Positions 16,681 to 25,093 of a DNA stretch of 64,000 bases are shown in pieces. The stretch comes from Putridiphycobacter sp045110285. Lineage in GTDB: Bacteria; Bacteroidota; Bacteroidia; Flavobacteriales_D; Crocinitomicaceae. The translations under genes were made by a program, and so were the position numbers. How positions within the stretch are numbered: position 1 is the first letter of the stretch; every line of letters starts with the position of its first letter. Under the pieces are notes generated by a model. That model made no database searches. It worked only from the letters and a program-made list of their open reading frames with translations, and was not told the origin of the DNA. The stretch spans positions 11,044 to 75,043 of the forward strand of contig JBGCGA010000001.1 in NCBI GenBank assembly GCA_045110285.1, given 5' to 3'.

Positions 16681-17151
16681 ATGCAAAAATATAGAGCACT
16701 ATCAAAGTCTGAGCTAATTGAATTCAAAGATGAGTTTATTTCTTTTCTAGTGATTAATGGTATTGAAGCAGATGATTGGCAAAAGTTAAAAGACAGTGAT
16801 CAACAAAAGGCTGAAAAAATAATAGACCATTTTAGTGAAGTTATTTTTGAAGGCATTTTTAGAAAAAATATGTACTTGGAATTCGTTTCTGCAAAAAGCA
16901 TGAAGTGTTTTCAGTTTCTACAAGAAAAGGCTATTTTAGTGGGATTAGATGCTAAATCCGATTCTAAAATTAATTTTTTAGGTGAGCAATCCCTTGATTC
17001 TATAATACTTAATAATTCTAACGGTGTAGAAGTGTATCATACTAGCAAAACGTATTCTAAAACGCGGGAGGAAGAAATGTTTGACATGCTTAGCAGTGGA
17101 GCAAGGCTCTCAAAAGGAAGGCTCTTTAAGCAAATTAGCTTATTACTTTAA
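16681..17151 (+). CDS. DUF6495-like protein
   Basis: 156 residues, charged, with no signal or membrane segment. The N-terminal segment ELIEFKDEFISFLVINGIEA followed by DDWQKLK and KAEKIIDHFSEVIFEGI matches what I remember of the Bacteroidota DUF6495 family. The C-terminus EEMFDMLSSGARLSKGRLFK is well conserved in character. Function unknown. The stop codon is immediately followed by the start of the flavoprotein gene (no gap), so the two are co-transcribed and probably coupled. Two -7 boxes lie upstream. Confidence 0.65.
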   Translation: MQKYRALSKSELIEFKDEFISFLVINGIEADDWQKLKDSDQQKAEKIIDHFSEVIFEGIFRKNMYLEFVSAKSMKCFQFLQEKAILVGLDAKSDSKINFLGEQSLDSIILNNSNGVEVYHTSKTYSKTREEEMFDMLSSGARLSKGRLFKQISLLL

Positions 17152-18384
17152 ATGACAAATAATAAAATTGATATTGGTGTAATAGGAGGTGGGGCAGCAG
17201 GATTTTTTGCAGCGATAAACGCAAAAATTAAGTACCCAAAAAAGACGGTTGTTATTTTTGAAAGATCAAAAAAAGTACTGTCAAAGGTAAAAATATCAGG
17301 CGGTGGTCGGTGCAATGTTACAAACGCAACCGACGGTATTTCAGATTTAAGTAAGAATTATCCGAGAGGATTTAAAGAACTCAAAAAAGTATTTGCCCAG
17401 TTTAAGGTTAAGGATACTGTTGAATGGTTTGAAAGCAGAGGGGTAGAGCTAGTAACTCAAGAAGATAAATGTATATTCCCAGTTTCTCAAAATTCTCAAA
17501 CTATTATCGACTGTTTTTTGAAAGAATGTAAGCGTCTAGATATCAGTATTCAACTTAATACGTCAATCCTTAAAATTCAAAAAATAAAGGCTAGATTTTC
17601 GCTCATTAGTAAAGATTCAACAGTAGAAGTGGACCATGTAATTTTGACTATTGGTGGGCAGCCAAAGAAAACAGGTTTTAGTATTCTGGAAGACTTAGAT
17701 CATTCAATTATTGAGCCTGTACCGTCATTGTTTACTTTTAATATGCCGAATGAATCGGTCACTGATTTGATGGGAATAGTTGTGAATCCTGTTACTACTA
17801 AAATTCAAGGAACAAAACTTGTAGAAAATGGTCCGTTGTTAATTACACATTGGGGAATGAGTGGACCGGCAATTTTAAAACTATCAGCTTGGGGAGCAAG
17901 AATTTTAGAGGAGAAAACATACAGTTGTCAACTTCAAGTAAATTGGTTAAATAATTTGAATTATAACAAAGTAAAAGCATTGCTTGATAAAGGAATTATT
18001 GAATTTGGACAAAAAAAAGTAACTAATCAAAAAATAGTGCCACTTCCCAAAAGATTATGGGATTTTTTACTCGGTAAGATTAACTTGAACACAGATAAAA
18101 AATGGTCAGAACTTTCAAAGAAAGAATTAAATAAATTATGCGAAATTTTGGTAAATGATGTGTATTCAGTTCAAGGAAAAACCACTTTTAAAGAAGAGTT
18201 TGTTACCGCTGGTGGAGTAAATTTAAATGAGGTTGACTTTAATACCATGCAAAGTAAACTGCACCCGGGATTATTTTTTGCAGGCGAAGTTTTAGATGTT
18301 GACGGTATTACTGGCGGATTCAATTTTCAAGCCGCATGGAGTACTGCTTTTGTAGCAAGTCATCTCGATTTCATTACGCAGTAA
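17152..18384 (+). CDS. BaiN/RdsA-family NAD(P)/FAD-dependent oxidoreductase (HI0933-like)
   Basis: 410-residue flavoprotein. The N-terminal dinucleotide-binding motif is GVIGGGAAGFFAA (about 9-21). The family motif KISGGGRCNVTN (about 46-57) and the C-terminal FAD contact GEVLDVDGITGGFNFQAAWSTAF are complete. Members occur throughout bacteria; activities proposed for relatives are ene- or flavin-dependent reductions, but the natural substrate here is unknown. Second gene of an operon with the DUF6495-like gene. It converges on uvrA with eight bases between the stops. Confidence 0.88.
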   Translation: MTNNKIDIGVIGGGAAGFFAAINAKIKYPKKTVVIFERSKKVLSKVKISGGGRCNVTNATDGISDLSKNYPRGFKELKKVFAQFKVKDTVEWFESRGVELVTQEDKCIFPVSQNSQTIIDCFLKECKRLDISIQLNTSILKIQKIKARFSLISKDSTVEVDHVILTIGGQPKKTGFSILEDLDHSIIEPVPSLFTFNMPNESVTDLMGIVVNPVTTKIQGTKLVENGPLLITHWGMSGPAILKLSAWGARILEEKTYSCQLQVNWLNNLNYNKVKALLDKGIIEFGQKKVTNQKIVPLPKRLWDFLLGKINLNTDKKWSELSKKELNKLCEILVNDVYSVQGKTTFKEEFVTAGGVNLNEVDFNTMQSKLHPGLFFAGEVLDVDGITGGFNFQAAWSTAFVASHLDFITQ

Positions 18385-18391
18385 AAATTCA

Positions 18392-21187
18392 TTATACTTT
18401 CTGTGGGATTTTTTCCACTAAATATTTTGCAGTGTGAGAAGACTGTACGTTTATCAAATCCTCAGGTATACCTTCAAAATTTAAATAACCTCCTTTTTCA
18501 CCACCTTCCGGACCAATGTCAATAATCCAATCTGCTGTTTTTATCACATCCATATTATGTTCGATTACTAAAATTGAGTGCCCGAGCGAAATCAATTGAT
18601 TGAAAGCAACCAGTAATTTCGCAATATCATGAAAATGCAATCCGGTGGTTGGTTCGTCAAACAAGAATAGCATAGGTGTGATATTCTTTTGGCCGACCAT
18701 CAGGTAGGTAGCTAGCTTAATTCTTTGCGCCTCTCCACCGCTTAATGTACTCGAAGATTGTCCTAGTTTCAAGTAGCCTAAACCTAGGTCTTGCAATGGC
18801 TGTAACCGTTCTCTGACAGATTTTTCTGACCCTTTTAGACCATTAAAAAATAATAAAGCGTCATCAATCGTCATTTCTAGGACCTCTGAAATATTTTTTT
18901 CCTTAAACTGCACTTCCAAAGCTTCCTGTCCATATCGTTTCCCTTTGCAGTCTTCACACATTAACTTAACGTCAGCCATAAACTGCATGCTGATGGTAAT
19001 TTCTCCCTCACCTTTACAGGTTTCACATCTACCTCCTGGAACATTATAACTAAAAAAACCAGCCTTAGCACCTAATATTTTTGCAGCTTGTTGTTTTGAA
19101 AATAAGTCTCTAATGAAGTCAAATGCTTTGACATAAGTGGCAGGATTACTTCTTGAAGAACGTCCAATCGCATTTTGATCAATTATTTCAATGTCTTCAA
19201 TTTTTGAAATAGCACCTGACAGTTTAGTAAATGAACCTATTCTAGCGGTGGATTTACCAAGTTTTTTCTGTAATGCAGGTGCTAAAATCTGCTTAATTAA
19301 AGTTGATTTTCCACTTCCTGAAACGCCTGTTACACAAACAAAACCATTCAAGGGAATAGATACATCAATATTTTTTAGATTATTTTCTTTGGCGCCTTCA
19401 ATCTTTATAAAATGAGTCAATACACGGCGAGAACTTGGAGTTGATATTTCTTTTTTACCTGTTAAATAATCCGCAGTGATGCTATTGTTGACTTTCAGTA
19501 TGGCATTGTGGTTTCCTTGAAATACAAGTTCTCCACCTTGAAGTCCAGCCATAGGCCCCATGTCGATAATTTCGTCGGCTGCTTTTATAATATCCTCTTC
19601 ATGTTCTACAATAATAACAGTGTTGCCAATGTCTTTTAAATGCTTTAATACACTAATTAGTTGAGCAGTGTCTTTCGGGTGCAGTCCTATACTTGGTTCG
19701 TCTAAAATATACATGGACCCGACAAGTGAACTTCCCAGTGCATTTGAAAGATGTATTCTTTGCGATTCTCCGCCTGATAGTGTCCCAGACTGCCTGTTTA
19801 GGGTTAAATATCCAAGACCAACTTGCATGAGGTACTTGAGTCGGTTTCTTACTTCAAGCAGAAGTCGTTCAGCAATTTGTACTTGATATTTATCGAGTGT
19901 GATATTTTTAAAAAAAGTAAATAATTGATTTATTGGCATCAATAAAAGATCGGAAAGTGCTTTGTCATCAATTTTCACATTATTTGTTTCTACCCTTAGT
20001 CGTGTTCCTCTGCAATCAATACATTTTGTTTTTCCACGATAACGAGAAAGCATTATTCTGTAGTGTATTTTGTAGGATTGCTGTTGCAAATGATTAAAAA
20101 AGTCCCATAGGCCCTCGAAGTGAGGTGTACCCTGCCATATCATATTGTATTCCTCTGTGGATAGATCCTCGATAGGTTGATGGATGGGTAGTTTTGATTT
20201 TTCTGCACCGTGAATTAGTTTCATTTTCCATTCCGACATTTTTTCTCCACGCCAAGGTACAATAGCATCCTCAACTATTGATAAACTTTTATTTGGAATC
20301 ACGAGTTCTTCATCAATTCCTATCATTGAACCAAAACCCTCGCATGTTTTACAAGCGCCAAAAGGATTATTAAAGGTAAAGAAATTGACAGATGGCTCAA
20401 TATATTCCACTCCATCCTCTTCAAACTTATTTGAAAATAAAGCTTTCTCCCTTGTTTCCATGTCATAGATATATGTCTCGCCAAAGCCTTCGTAAAAGGC
20501 TGTTTGAATGGAGTCGCCTAATCTAGATAGATAGTCGTCATCTACCATTTGAGCTTTAAGTCTGTCTATGATAATATAAGAGTTAGCTTCGCTAAACAAA
20601 CTTTCGTTGAAGTCAGAGAGTTCATGCACAGTGCCATCTACTAGCACCTTGGAGTAGCCTTGCGATATTAATAGTTTGCAAGAGTCTGATAAATTACGAT
20701 CCTCTTTTATTCTCCAAGGCGAAATTATCATGTACTTTGCGCCAACGTCTAACGTTAAAATATAGTCTACTACATCTGCAACAGTGTGTTTTTTAATTTC
20801 AATTCCAGTGGTTTGCGAATAAGTTTTACCAATTCTAGCATAAAGTACTTTTAAATAGTCATATATCTCAGTAACAGTACCTACTGTTGATCTTGGATTA
20901 TTTGAGATTACTTTTTGTTCAAGTGCAACTGCAGGGGAAATACCCTTGATGCTATCCACATCCGGTTTTTCTAGGCGCCCTAAGAATTGACGTGCATATG
21001 AGGATAAACTCTCAACGTACCTTCTTTGTCCTTCTGCAAAAATGGTTGAAAATGCCAATGAAGATTTTCCAGATCCCGAAAGCCCTGTTATAACTACAAT
21101 TTTATTGTGCGGTATCTTGACATCAATATTTTTTAAATTGTGTACACGTGCTCCTTTTACTTCAATAAAATGATTTTTTTTTGGCAT
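18392..21187 (-). CDS. uvrA: Excinuclease ABC subunit A
   Basis: 931-residue damage-recognition ATPase of nucleotide excision repair; forms a dimer that loads UvrB at DNA lesions. Two ABC modules are complete: Walker A GLSGSGKSS near the N-terminus and GVSGSGKST near 630, and signatures LSGGESQR and LSGGEAQR. Zinc-binding cysteines appear in CKTCEGFG, CIDCRGTR, CETCKGEG and CEDCKGKR. The length is normal for the family. A -7 box (TAGATTTG, minus strand, 21216-21223) lies 28 bases before the ATG. No SOS box can be judged. Confidence 0.97.
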   Translation of the reverse strand: MPKKNHFIEVKGARVHNLKNIDVKIPHNKIVVITGLSGSGKSSLAFSTIFAEGQRRYVESLSSYARQFLGRLEKPDVDSIKGISPAVALEQKVISNNPRSTVGTVTEIYDYLKVLYARIGKTYSQTTGIEIKKHTVADVVDYILTLDVGAKYMIISPWRIKEDRNLSDSCKLLISQGYSKVLVDGTVHELSDFNESLFSEANSYIIIDRLKAQMVDDDYLSRLGDSIQTAFYEGFGETYIYDMETREKALFSNKFEEDGVEYIEPSVNFFTFNNPFGACKTCEGFGSMIGIDEELVIPNKSLSIVEDAIVPWRGEKMSEWKMKLIHGAEKSKLPIHQPIEDLSTEEYNMIWQGTPHFEGLWDFFNHLQQQSYKIHYRIMLSRYRGKTKCIDCRGTRLRVETNNVKIDDKALSDLLLMPINQLFTFFKNITLDKYQVQIAERLLLEVRNRLKYLMQVGLGYLTLNRQSGTLSGGESQRIHLSNALGSSLVGSMYILDEPSIGLHPKDTAQLISVLKHLKDIGNTVIIVEHEEDIIKAADEIIDMGPMAGLQGGELVFQGNHNAILKVNNSITADYLTGKKEISTPSSRRVLTHFIKIEGAKENNLKNIDVSIPLNGFVCVTGVSGSGKSTLIKQILAPALQKKLGKSTARIGSFTKLSGAISKIEDIEIIDQNAIGRSSRSNPATYVKAFDFIRDLFSKQQAAKILGAKAGFFSYNVPGGRCETCKGEGEITISMQFMADVKLMCEDCKGKRYGQEALEVQFKEKNISEVLEMTIDDALLFFNGLKGSEKSVRERLQPLQDLGLGYLKLGQSSSTLSGGEAQRIKLATYLMVGQKNITPMLFLFDEPTTGLHFHDIAKLLVAFNQLISLGHSILVIEHNMDVIKTADWIIDIGPEGGEKGGYLNFEGIPEDLINVQSSHTAKYLVEKIPQKV

Positions 21188-21215
21188 CTACTTAGTTATT
21201 TTCAATTGTTTTTTA

Positions 21216-21223
21216 CAAATCTA
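21216..21223 (-). promoter_or_regulatory. -7 promoter box TAGATTTG for uvrA
   Basis: Exact TAnnTTTG on the minus strand, leaving a leader of about 20-25 bases before the uvrA ATG. No clear -33 element at the usual distance. Confidence 0.5.
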
Positions 21224-21251
21224 CCAACCTTTTTTGACTTACCTGCGTTTG

Positions 21252-21259
21252 TATATTTG
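21252..21259 (+). promoter_or_regulatory. Possible -7 box TATATTTG for the sigma-factor gene
   Basis: Exact TAnnTTTG on the plus strand with a TTTG upstream (21233-21236), though that spacing is short. If used it would give the sigma-factor mRNA a leader of about 150 bases. No nearer exact box was seen. Confidence 0.3.
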
Positions 21260-21417
21260 GAATTAATTCTTAATCGTTGTTACAATTAAATTAATTTCAC
21301 TAGTTTAGCACAAATTAAATCAGTAAAGCCTATAGACGTAATTCTACTTTTTAACTATTAGTAATATTAATGTTCAGTAATGTATATGTATACATTGGCT
21401 GAAATGAAAAGAGGATT

Positions 21418-22014
21418 ATGGATGTAAAGCAATTAACCGACAAGGCACTAATCAGTGCTTATTTAAGCGGAGACGAAAGATCATTTGAAGTTTTATTAAA
21501 AAGAAATCAGGATCGTGTTTTTGGATATATTATTTCTAAAGTCAAAAATTATGACTTAGCGAATGATATTTTTCAAGATGTTTTCATAAAAGTGGTGAAG
21601 CAACTCAAAAAAGGCTCTTACAATGAGGAAGGAAAGTTTTTGCCTTGGGTTTTGACGATCTCACACAATTTAGTAATTGATCATTTCAGGAGAGTAAAAA
21701 AGATGCCGACAATTTCAGAAACATCAACTATTCATCCTGATTTTGATATTTTTTCAATTTTAAAACAATCTGACAAAACAGTGGAGGATGAAATGATTAA
21801 AGCTCAAGTTGAAGATAAATTGGTTGACATTATACAATTGCTTCCTGACGAACAAAAAGACGTTCTTGAAAAAAGAATTTTTGTTGGAATGAGTTTTAAA
21901 GACATTGCGGAAAAAGAAAATATTAGTATCAATACAGCTTTGGGAAGAATGCGTTATGCACTGATTAATATGCGTAAATTAATAGAAGAAAAAGACATTT
22001 GTTTGGCCTATTAA
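21418..22014 (+). CDS. ECF-type RNA polymerase sigma factor
   Basis: 198 residues. Region 2 is visible from DRVFGYIISKVKNYDLANDIFQDVF to WVLTISHNLVIDHFRR (about 32-90). Region 4 has the helix-turn-helix LLPDEQKDVLEKRIFVGMSFKDIAEKENISINTALGRM (about 140-177). The 70-residue linker and the absence of regions 1 and 3 identify an ECF factor. No anti-sigma gene is adjacent; the next gene is convergent and overlaps at a TTAA that carries both stops. The regulon and signal are unknown. Confidence 0.92.
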   Translation: MDVKQLTDKALISAYLSGDERSFEVLLKRNQDRVFGYIISKVKNYDLANDIFQDVFIKVVKQLKKGSYNEEGKFLPWVLTISHNLVIDHFRRVKKMPTISETSTIHPDFDIFSILKQSDKTVEDEMIKAQVEDKLVDIIQLLPDEQKDVLEKRIFVGMSFKDIAEKENISINTALGRMRYALINMRKLIEEKDICLAY

Positions 22015-22847
22015 CGCCATACAAATCTAGCCATTAAATCGTGCTCTATCACACGCCCAGGTTTTTGGTAACTAGCTCCCAGTCCACTTATTACCTCTTG
22101 AGTGTTGAAGTAATCCATCCGCGTGATATATGGTTGGTAAACAATTTGCATGACAATGCCTTTTTTAAACGGTACTTCTATGCCTAAATTGATGCCATAG
22201 CCGAACCCTGTGCCACTCACTCTAGACGTAAAACCGTTTGCGGGATTTGATCCTGAAAATAATTGAGCAACTATTGCACCGTTTAATTCAGCATAATTTT
22301 CTTCCATACGCCAAGAATTCACCAGTCCAGCAATCCCAAAAATACCTTTTACTGTTTCACCATCTGTTCTGTAGTTCATATTTATCCTACCATTAAATCG
22401 GCTTTCATTTCCAATAACAGTGCCAGTGGCAAAGTTTAGTTGATCTGTAAAGTTTGCAGGGTCTTCAACTACCAGTGTATAGCCTCCAATCATTCTAATA
22501 TTAGAAAAATTCAAATCCGCTTCAAAAGAAAGATTTGGACTAGCTTGGTAGCCAAAGTTAATACCGTAGGATATGGCAGGTTGAAACCGATAAAGTAACG
22601 AAAAAGAATCAAAGTAAAAATCATTGTTACCTAATAATTCTCTAACCCTTTGATAAGTTGAGGGAAAATTTAGAAAATTAATCAGTTGATCCTGATAGGC
22701 ACCTGTATACCTAATAGCATATTTTTTACTCGCAAATTTAACACCAGCGTTTGCCCCAAAAATAAACCGTTTCAAATTGTCGGCATTAGTTTGGGCTTTT
22801 AAGGTAGAGCTTCCGAAGATAATAAATATGAATAAAAGTATTTTCAT
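22011..22847 (-). CDS. Outer-membrane beta-barrel protein
   Basis: 278 residues with a signal peptide (about 1-18, ending TLKAQ). Repeated amphipathic strands ending in aromatic residues follow (YGINFGYQASPNLSFEADLNF, GFGYGINLGIEVPF, VMQIVYQPYIT), and the final residues are LMARFVWR. The general pattern is the small barrel of the OmpW/PorT-like group in Bacteroidota; a precise family is not recognised. Likely outer-membrane. It is alone on its transcript; a near-consensus box TATTTTTA (minus strand, 22867-22874) lies 19 bases upstream. Confidence 0.68.
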   Translation of the reverse strand: MKILLFIFIIFGSSTLKAQTNADNLKRFIFGANAGVKFASKKYAIRYTGAYQDQLINFLNFPSTYQRVRELLGNNDFYFDSFSLLYRFQPAISYGINFGYQASPNLSFEADLNFSNIRMIGGYTLVVEDPANFTDQLNFATGTVIGNESRFNGRINMNYRTDGETVKGIFGIAGLVNSWRMEENYAELNGAIVAQLFSGSNPANGFTSRVSGTGFGYGINLGIEVPFKKGIVMQIVYQPYITRMDYFNTQEVISGLGASYQKPGRVIEHDLMARFVWR

Positions 22848-23154
22848 TGGTGTATTAATTGTTTGCTAAAAATACAATTTAAATAGCAGTATTTCACCGC
22901 TTGATAATTTAGTTTTTCAATCGGACGTTTTAAATCACATTTGAATGTTAATAACTTAGTGTCGTCAAAATTACTGTATATCTTGTTTTTCCTAAGCGTG
23001 TTATGATCTAATTCTTAGAATAATTATCAGATGTTAATAGTTGTTAATCAGTTGAAAACAATGTGCCTATTAGATTTGAAATAAATTACATATTCCAAGT
23101 GTTTGGAAATTCATTTTGTATTGTTTACTTTTACAGCATACAAAACTATTTATT
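22848..23154. other. Intergenic region, divergent promoters
   Basis: 307 bases between divergent genes. It holds a probable minus-strand promoter near 22867-22874, an exact TAGATTTG at 23071-23078, and the better-spaced plus-strand promoter at 23102-23133. I see no RNA gene, open frame or repeat in the remainder. Confidence 0.6.
23102..23133 (+). promoter_or_regulatory. Promoter: TTTG, 20-base spacer, TACTTTTA
   Basis: TTTG at 23102-23105 is followed after 20 bases by TACTTTTA at 23126-23133, one base off TAnnTTTG and with the canonical Bacteroidota spacing. The ATG at 23155 is 21 bases further on. An upstream TTG at 23116 lies within this promoter and is not a start. Confidence 0.55.
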
Positions 23155-24963
23155 ATGAAGAAAATTTTATCTTATTTATTAATCGCTGGGGCCTCTTACG
23201 CAGGTTATTCTCAGTGTACAACTCCGATTCCGGCGCCTTGGCTCGAAGAATTTGAATTTACAACATTCAATTTTGGAGCTGCATCAACCGCACAAAACTG
23301 CTGGTATGCAACTGGTTCTGGTCCATTTTGGAGAACTGATAATTTGAATACTGGTTCATCTGACACAGGGCCTGCCGCTGCGTATGGTGGATCTAGATAT
23401 GCATATTTAGAAACTTCTACAGGAGCGGGAACCGACAATTTGTGGAGTCCAGAGATTGATTTAACTACTATTGTAGATCCATCTTTGAATTTTTACTACC
23501 ACATGTTTGGATCTATTAACGGAGTTTCTGAAATGGGGACATTATCTGTTGAGATTGTTGCAAATGGTGTAGCTACACAAGTGTGGAGTTTAGCTGGTGA
23601 GCAGCAAACAAGTATGACCGATCCTTGGGAATACGCTATTATTAACTTGAGTGCTTATACAAATGATACAATTCAGGTTAAATTTGTTGGTTTAAGAGGA
23701 GTAAGTTTTAGAAGCGACATGTCTATTGATAACGTGTCTATTTGTTCTCCAACATACAGCACAATTTCAGCAACAAGTTGTGGGTACTATACTGCACCAA
23801 GTGGAGCTCAGTTACACGGAGCAGGTACATATACTGATACTATTCCAAACTATGTTGGATGTGATAGTATCATTACTATAAACCTAGCTACTAGTAACAC
23901 TTCAAGCAGTTTAACAATTAACAATATTTGCGGTAATTATACTATGCCTTCTGGACAAGTTGTAGGGCAGGACGGTGCATACACTGATACTACAATGAAT
24001 GCTGCAGGTTGTGATAGTGTTATTTTTTACAATTTAACTTTCAATAATTCATTTAGCTTGTTTAGTACTGATGCTTGTAATGTTTATACAGCTCCAAGTG
24101 GTGCGCAATACACATTAAGCGGTACGTATACTGATACAATTACAAATGCAGTTGGATGTGATAGTGTAATGACTATTAATTTAACCATGTATTTTGATAA
24201 CAGTTTAACCATTTTTGTTTCAACATGTGGTGATCCTTACACTTCTGATGCAGGAAATGTATACACGGTAACAGGAGTTTATCAAGAGGACTTCCAGAGT
24301 GCTAATGGATGTGATAGTATCGTATTTATTGATTTAACTATTGCTGAAGGAAATGAAACGTTCTTAACGATTGATGCTTGTGATGAATGGACATCTGATG
24401 CTGGAATATTGTATGATGCTTCTGGTGTTTATCAAGAAGTTTACACTGGTGCTACTGGTTGTGATAGTACACTAAACTACACAGTGAATATCAATACGGT
24501 TGATAATTCAGCAAACTGGGTAAGCGCAATGACAATTGAAGCGAATGAGACTGGTGCTACTTACCAGTGGGTTGACTGCAACAATAGCAATGCAACGATA
24601 CCAGGCGCAACAACTAAAATATTTGTTGCTTCCGTAAATGGTGATTATGCTTGTATGGTAACTAAAAACGGATGTACTGAAATGACAAACTGTGTAAGAG
24701 TTGGTTCATTAGGTGTTGATGAAAACATGAACTTGTTTAGCATCTATCCAAACCCTTCAAGTGGAGTATTTGCAATTGAAATGCCAGAAGTAGTAGCAAA
24801 CACAAATGTTACAATTACTAATGCTGCAGGACAAATTGTATTTAGTTCTTCATTAAACGAGTCAATTTTAAATGTTGATTTAGGAGATGTAGAAGCAGGA
24901 ATGTATTTCATTTCTGTATCTAACGAGAACGGTGCAGCTAAAAAAGCGATTGTTATTCAATAA
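23155..24963 (+). CDS. T9SS type A secreted protein: MAM-like domain, five GCDS repeats, Ig-like domain
   Basis: 602 residues. A signal peptide (about 1-19, ending GYSQ) is followed by a MAM/concanavalin-like domain (WLEEFEF, DNLWSPEIDL, LNFYYHMFG; about 25-195). Then come five repeats of about 45-50 residues ending in GCDS followed by I/V/T (for example YTAPSGAQ ... GTYTDTI ... GCDSVMTINLT). An Ig-like segment YQWVDCNNSNATIPGATT follows, then the sorting domain LFSIYPNPSSGVFAIEM ... KKAIVIQ. The next gene repeats everything after the first domain. Probably a surface or released adhesive or carbohydrate-binding protein. A strong terminator follows. Confidence 0.83.
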   Translation: MKKILSYLLIAGASYAGYSQCTTPIPAPWLEEFEFTTFNFGAASTAQNCWYATGSGPFWRTDNLNTGSSDTGPAAAYGGSRYAYLETSTGAGTDNLWSPEIDLTTIVDPSLNFYYHMFGSINGVSEMGTLSVEIVANGVATQVWSLAGEQQTSMTDPWEYAIINLSAYTNDTIQVKFVGLRGVSFRSDMSIDNVSICSPTYSTISATSCGYYTAPSGAQLHGAGTYTDTIPNYVGCDSIITINLATSNTSSSLTINNICGNYTMPSGQVVGQDGAYTDTTMNAAGCDSVIFYNLTFNNSFSLFSTDACNVYTAPSGAQYTLSGTYTDTITNAVGCDSVMTINLTMYFDNSLTIFVSTCGDPYTSDAGNVYTVTGVYQEDFQSANGCDSIVFIDLTIAEGNETFLTIDACDEWTSDAGILYDASGVYQEVYTGATGCDSTLNYTVNINTVDNSANWVSAMTIEANETGATYQWVDCNNSNATIPGATTKIFVASVNGDYACMVTKNGCTEMTNCVRVGSLGVDENMNLFSIYPNPSSGVFAIEMPEVVANTNVTITNAAGQIVFSSSLNESILNVDLGDVEAGMYFISVSNENGAAKKAIVIQ

Positions 24964-24981
24964 TAAAAAAGAATAGTTAAG

Positions 24982-25013
24982 AAAGGGGTAGTCATTTTGG
25001 CTACCCCTTTTTT
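24982..25013 (+). terminator. Strong intrinsic terminator
   Basis: A 10-bp perfect stem AAAGGGGTAG / CTACCCCTTT with a nine-base loop is followed by a run of T. It ends the first of the two tandem T9SS genes, so the paralogue downstream must have its own promoter. Confidence 0.88.
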
Positions 25014-25093
25014 GTTGAAAACTAATTGTGAAAGGAAAAATATTTTTTGTCAATAAACAAAATAATTCTTACATTGCTCTAAAATTAAAAGAT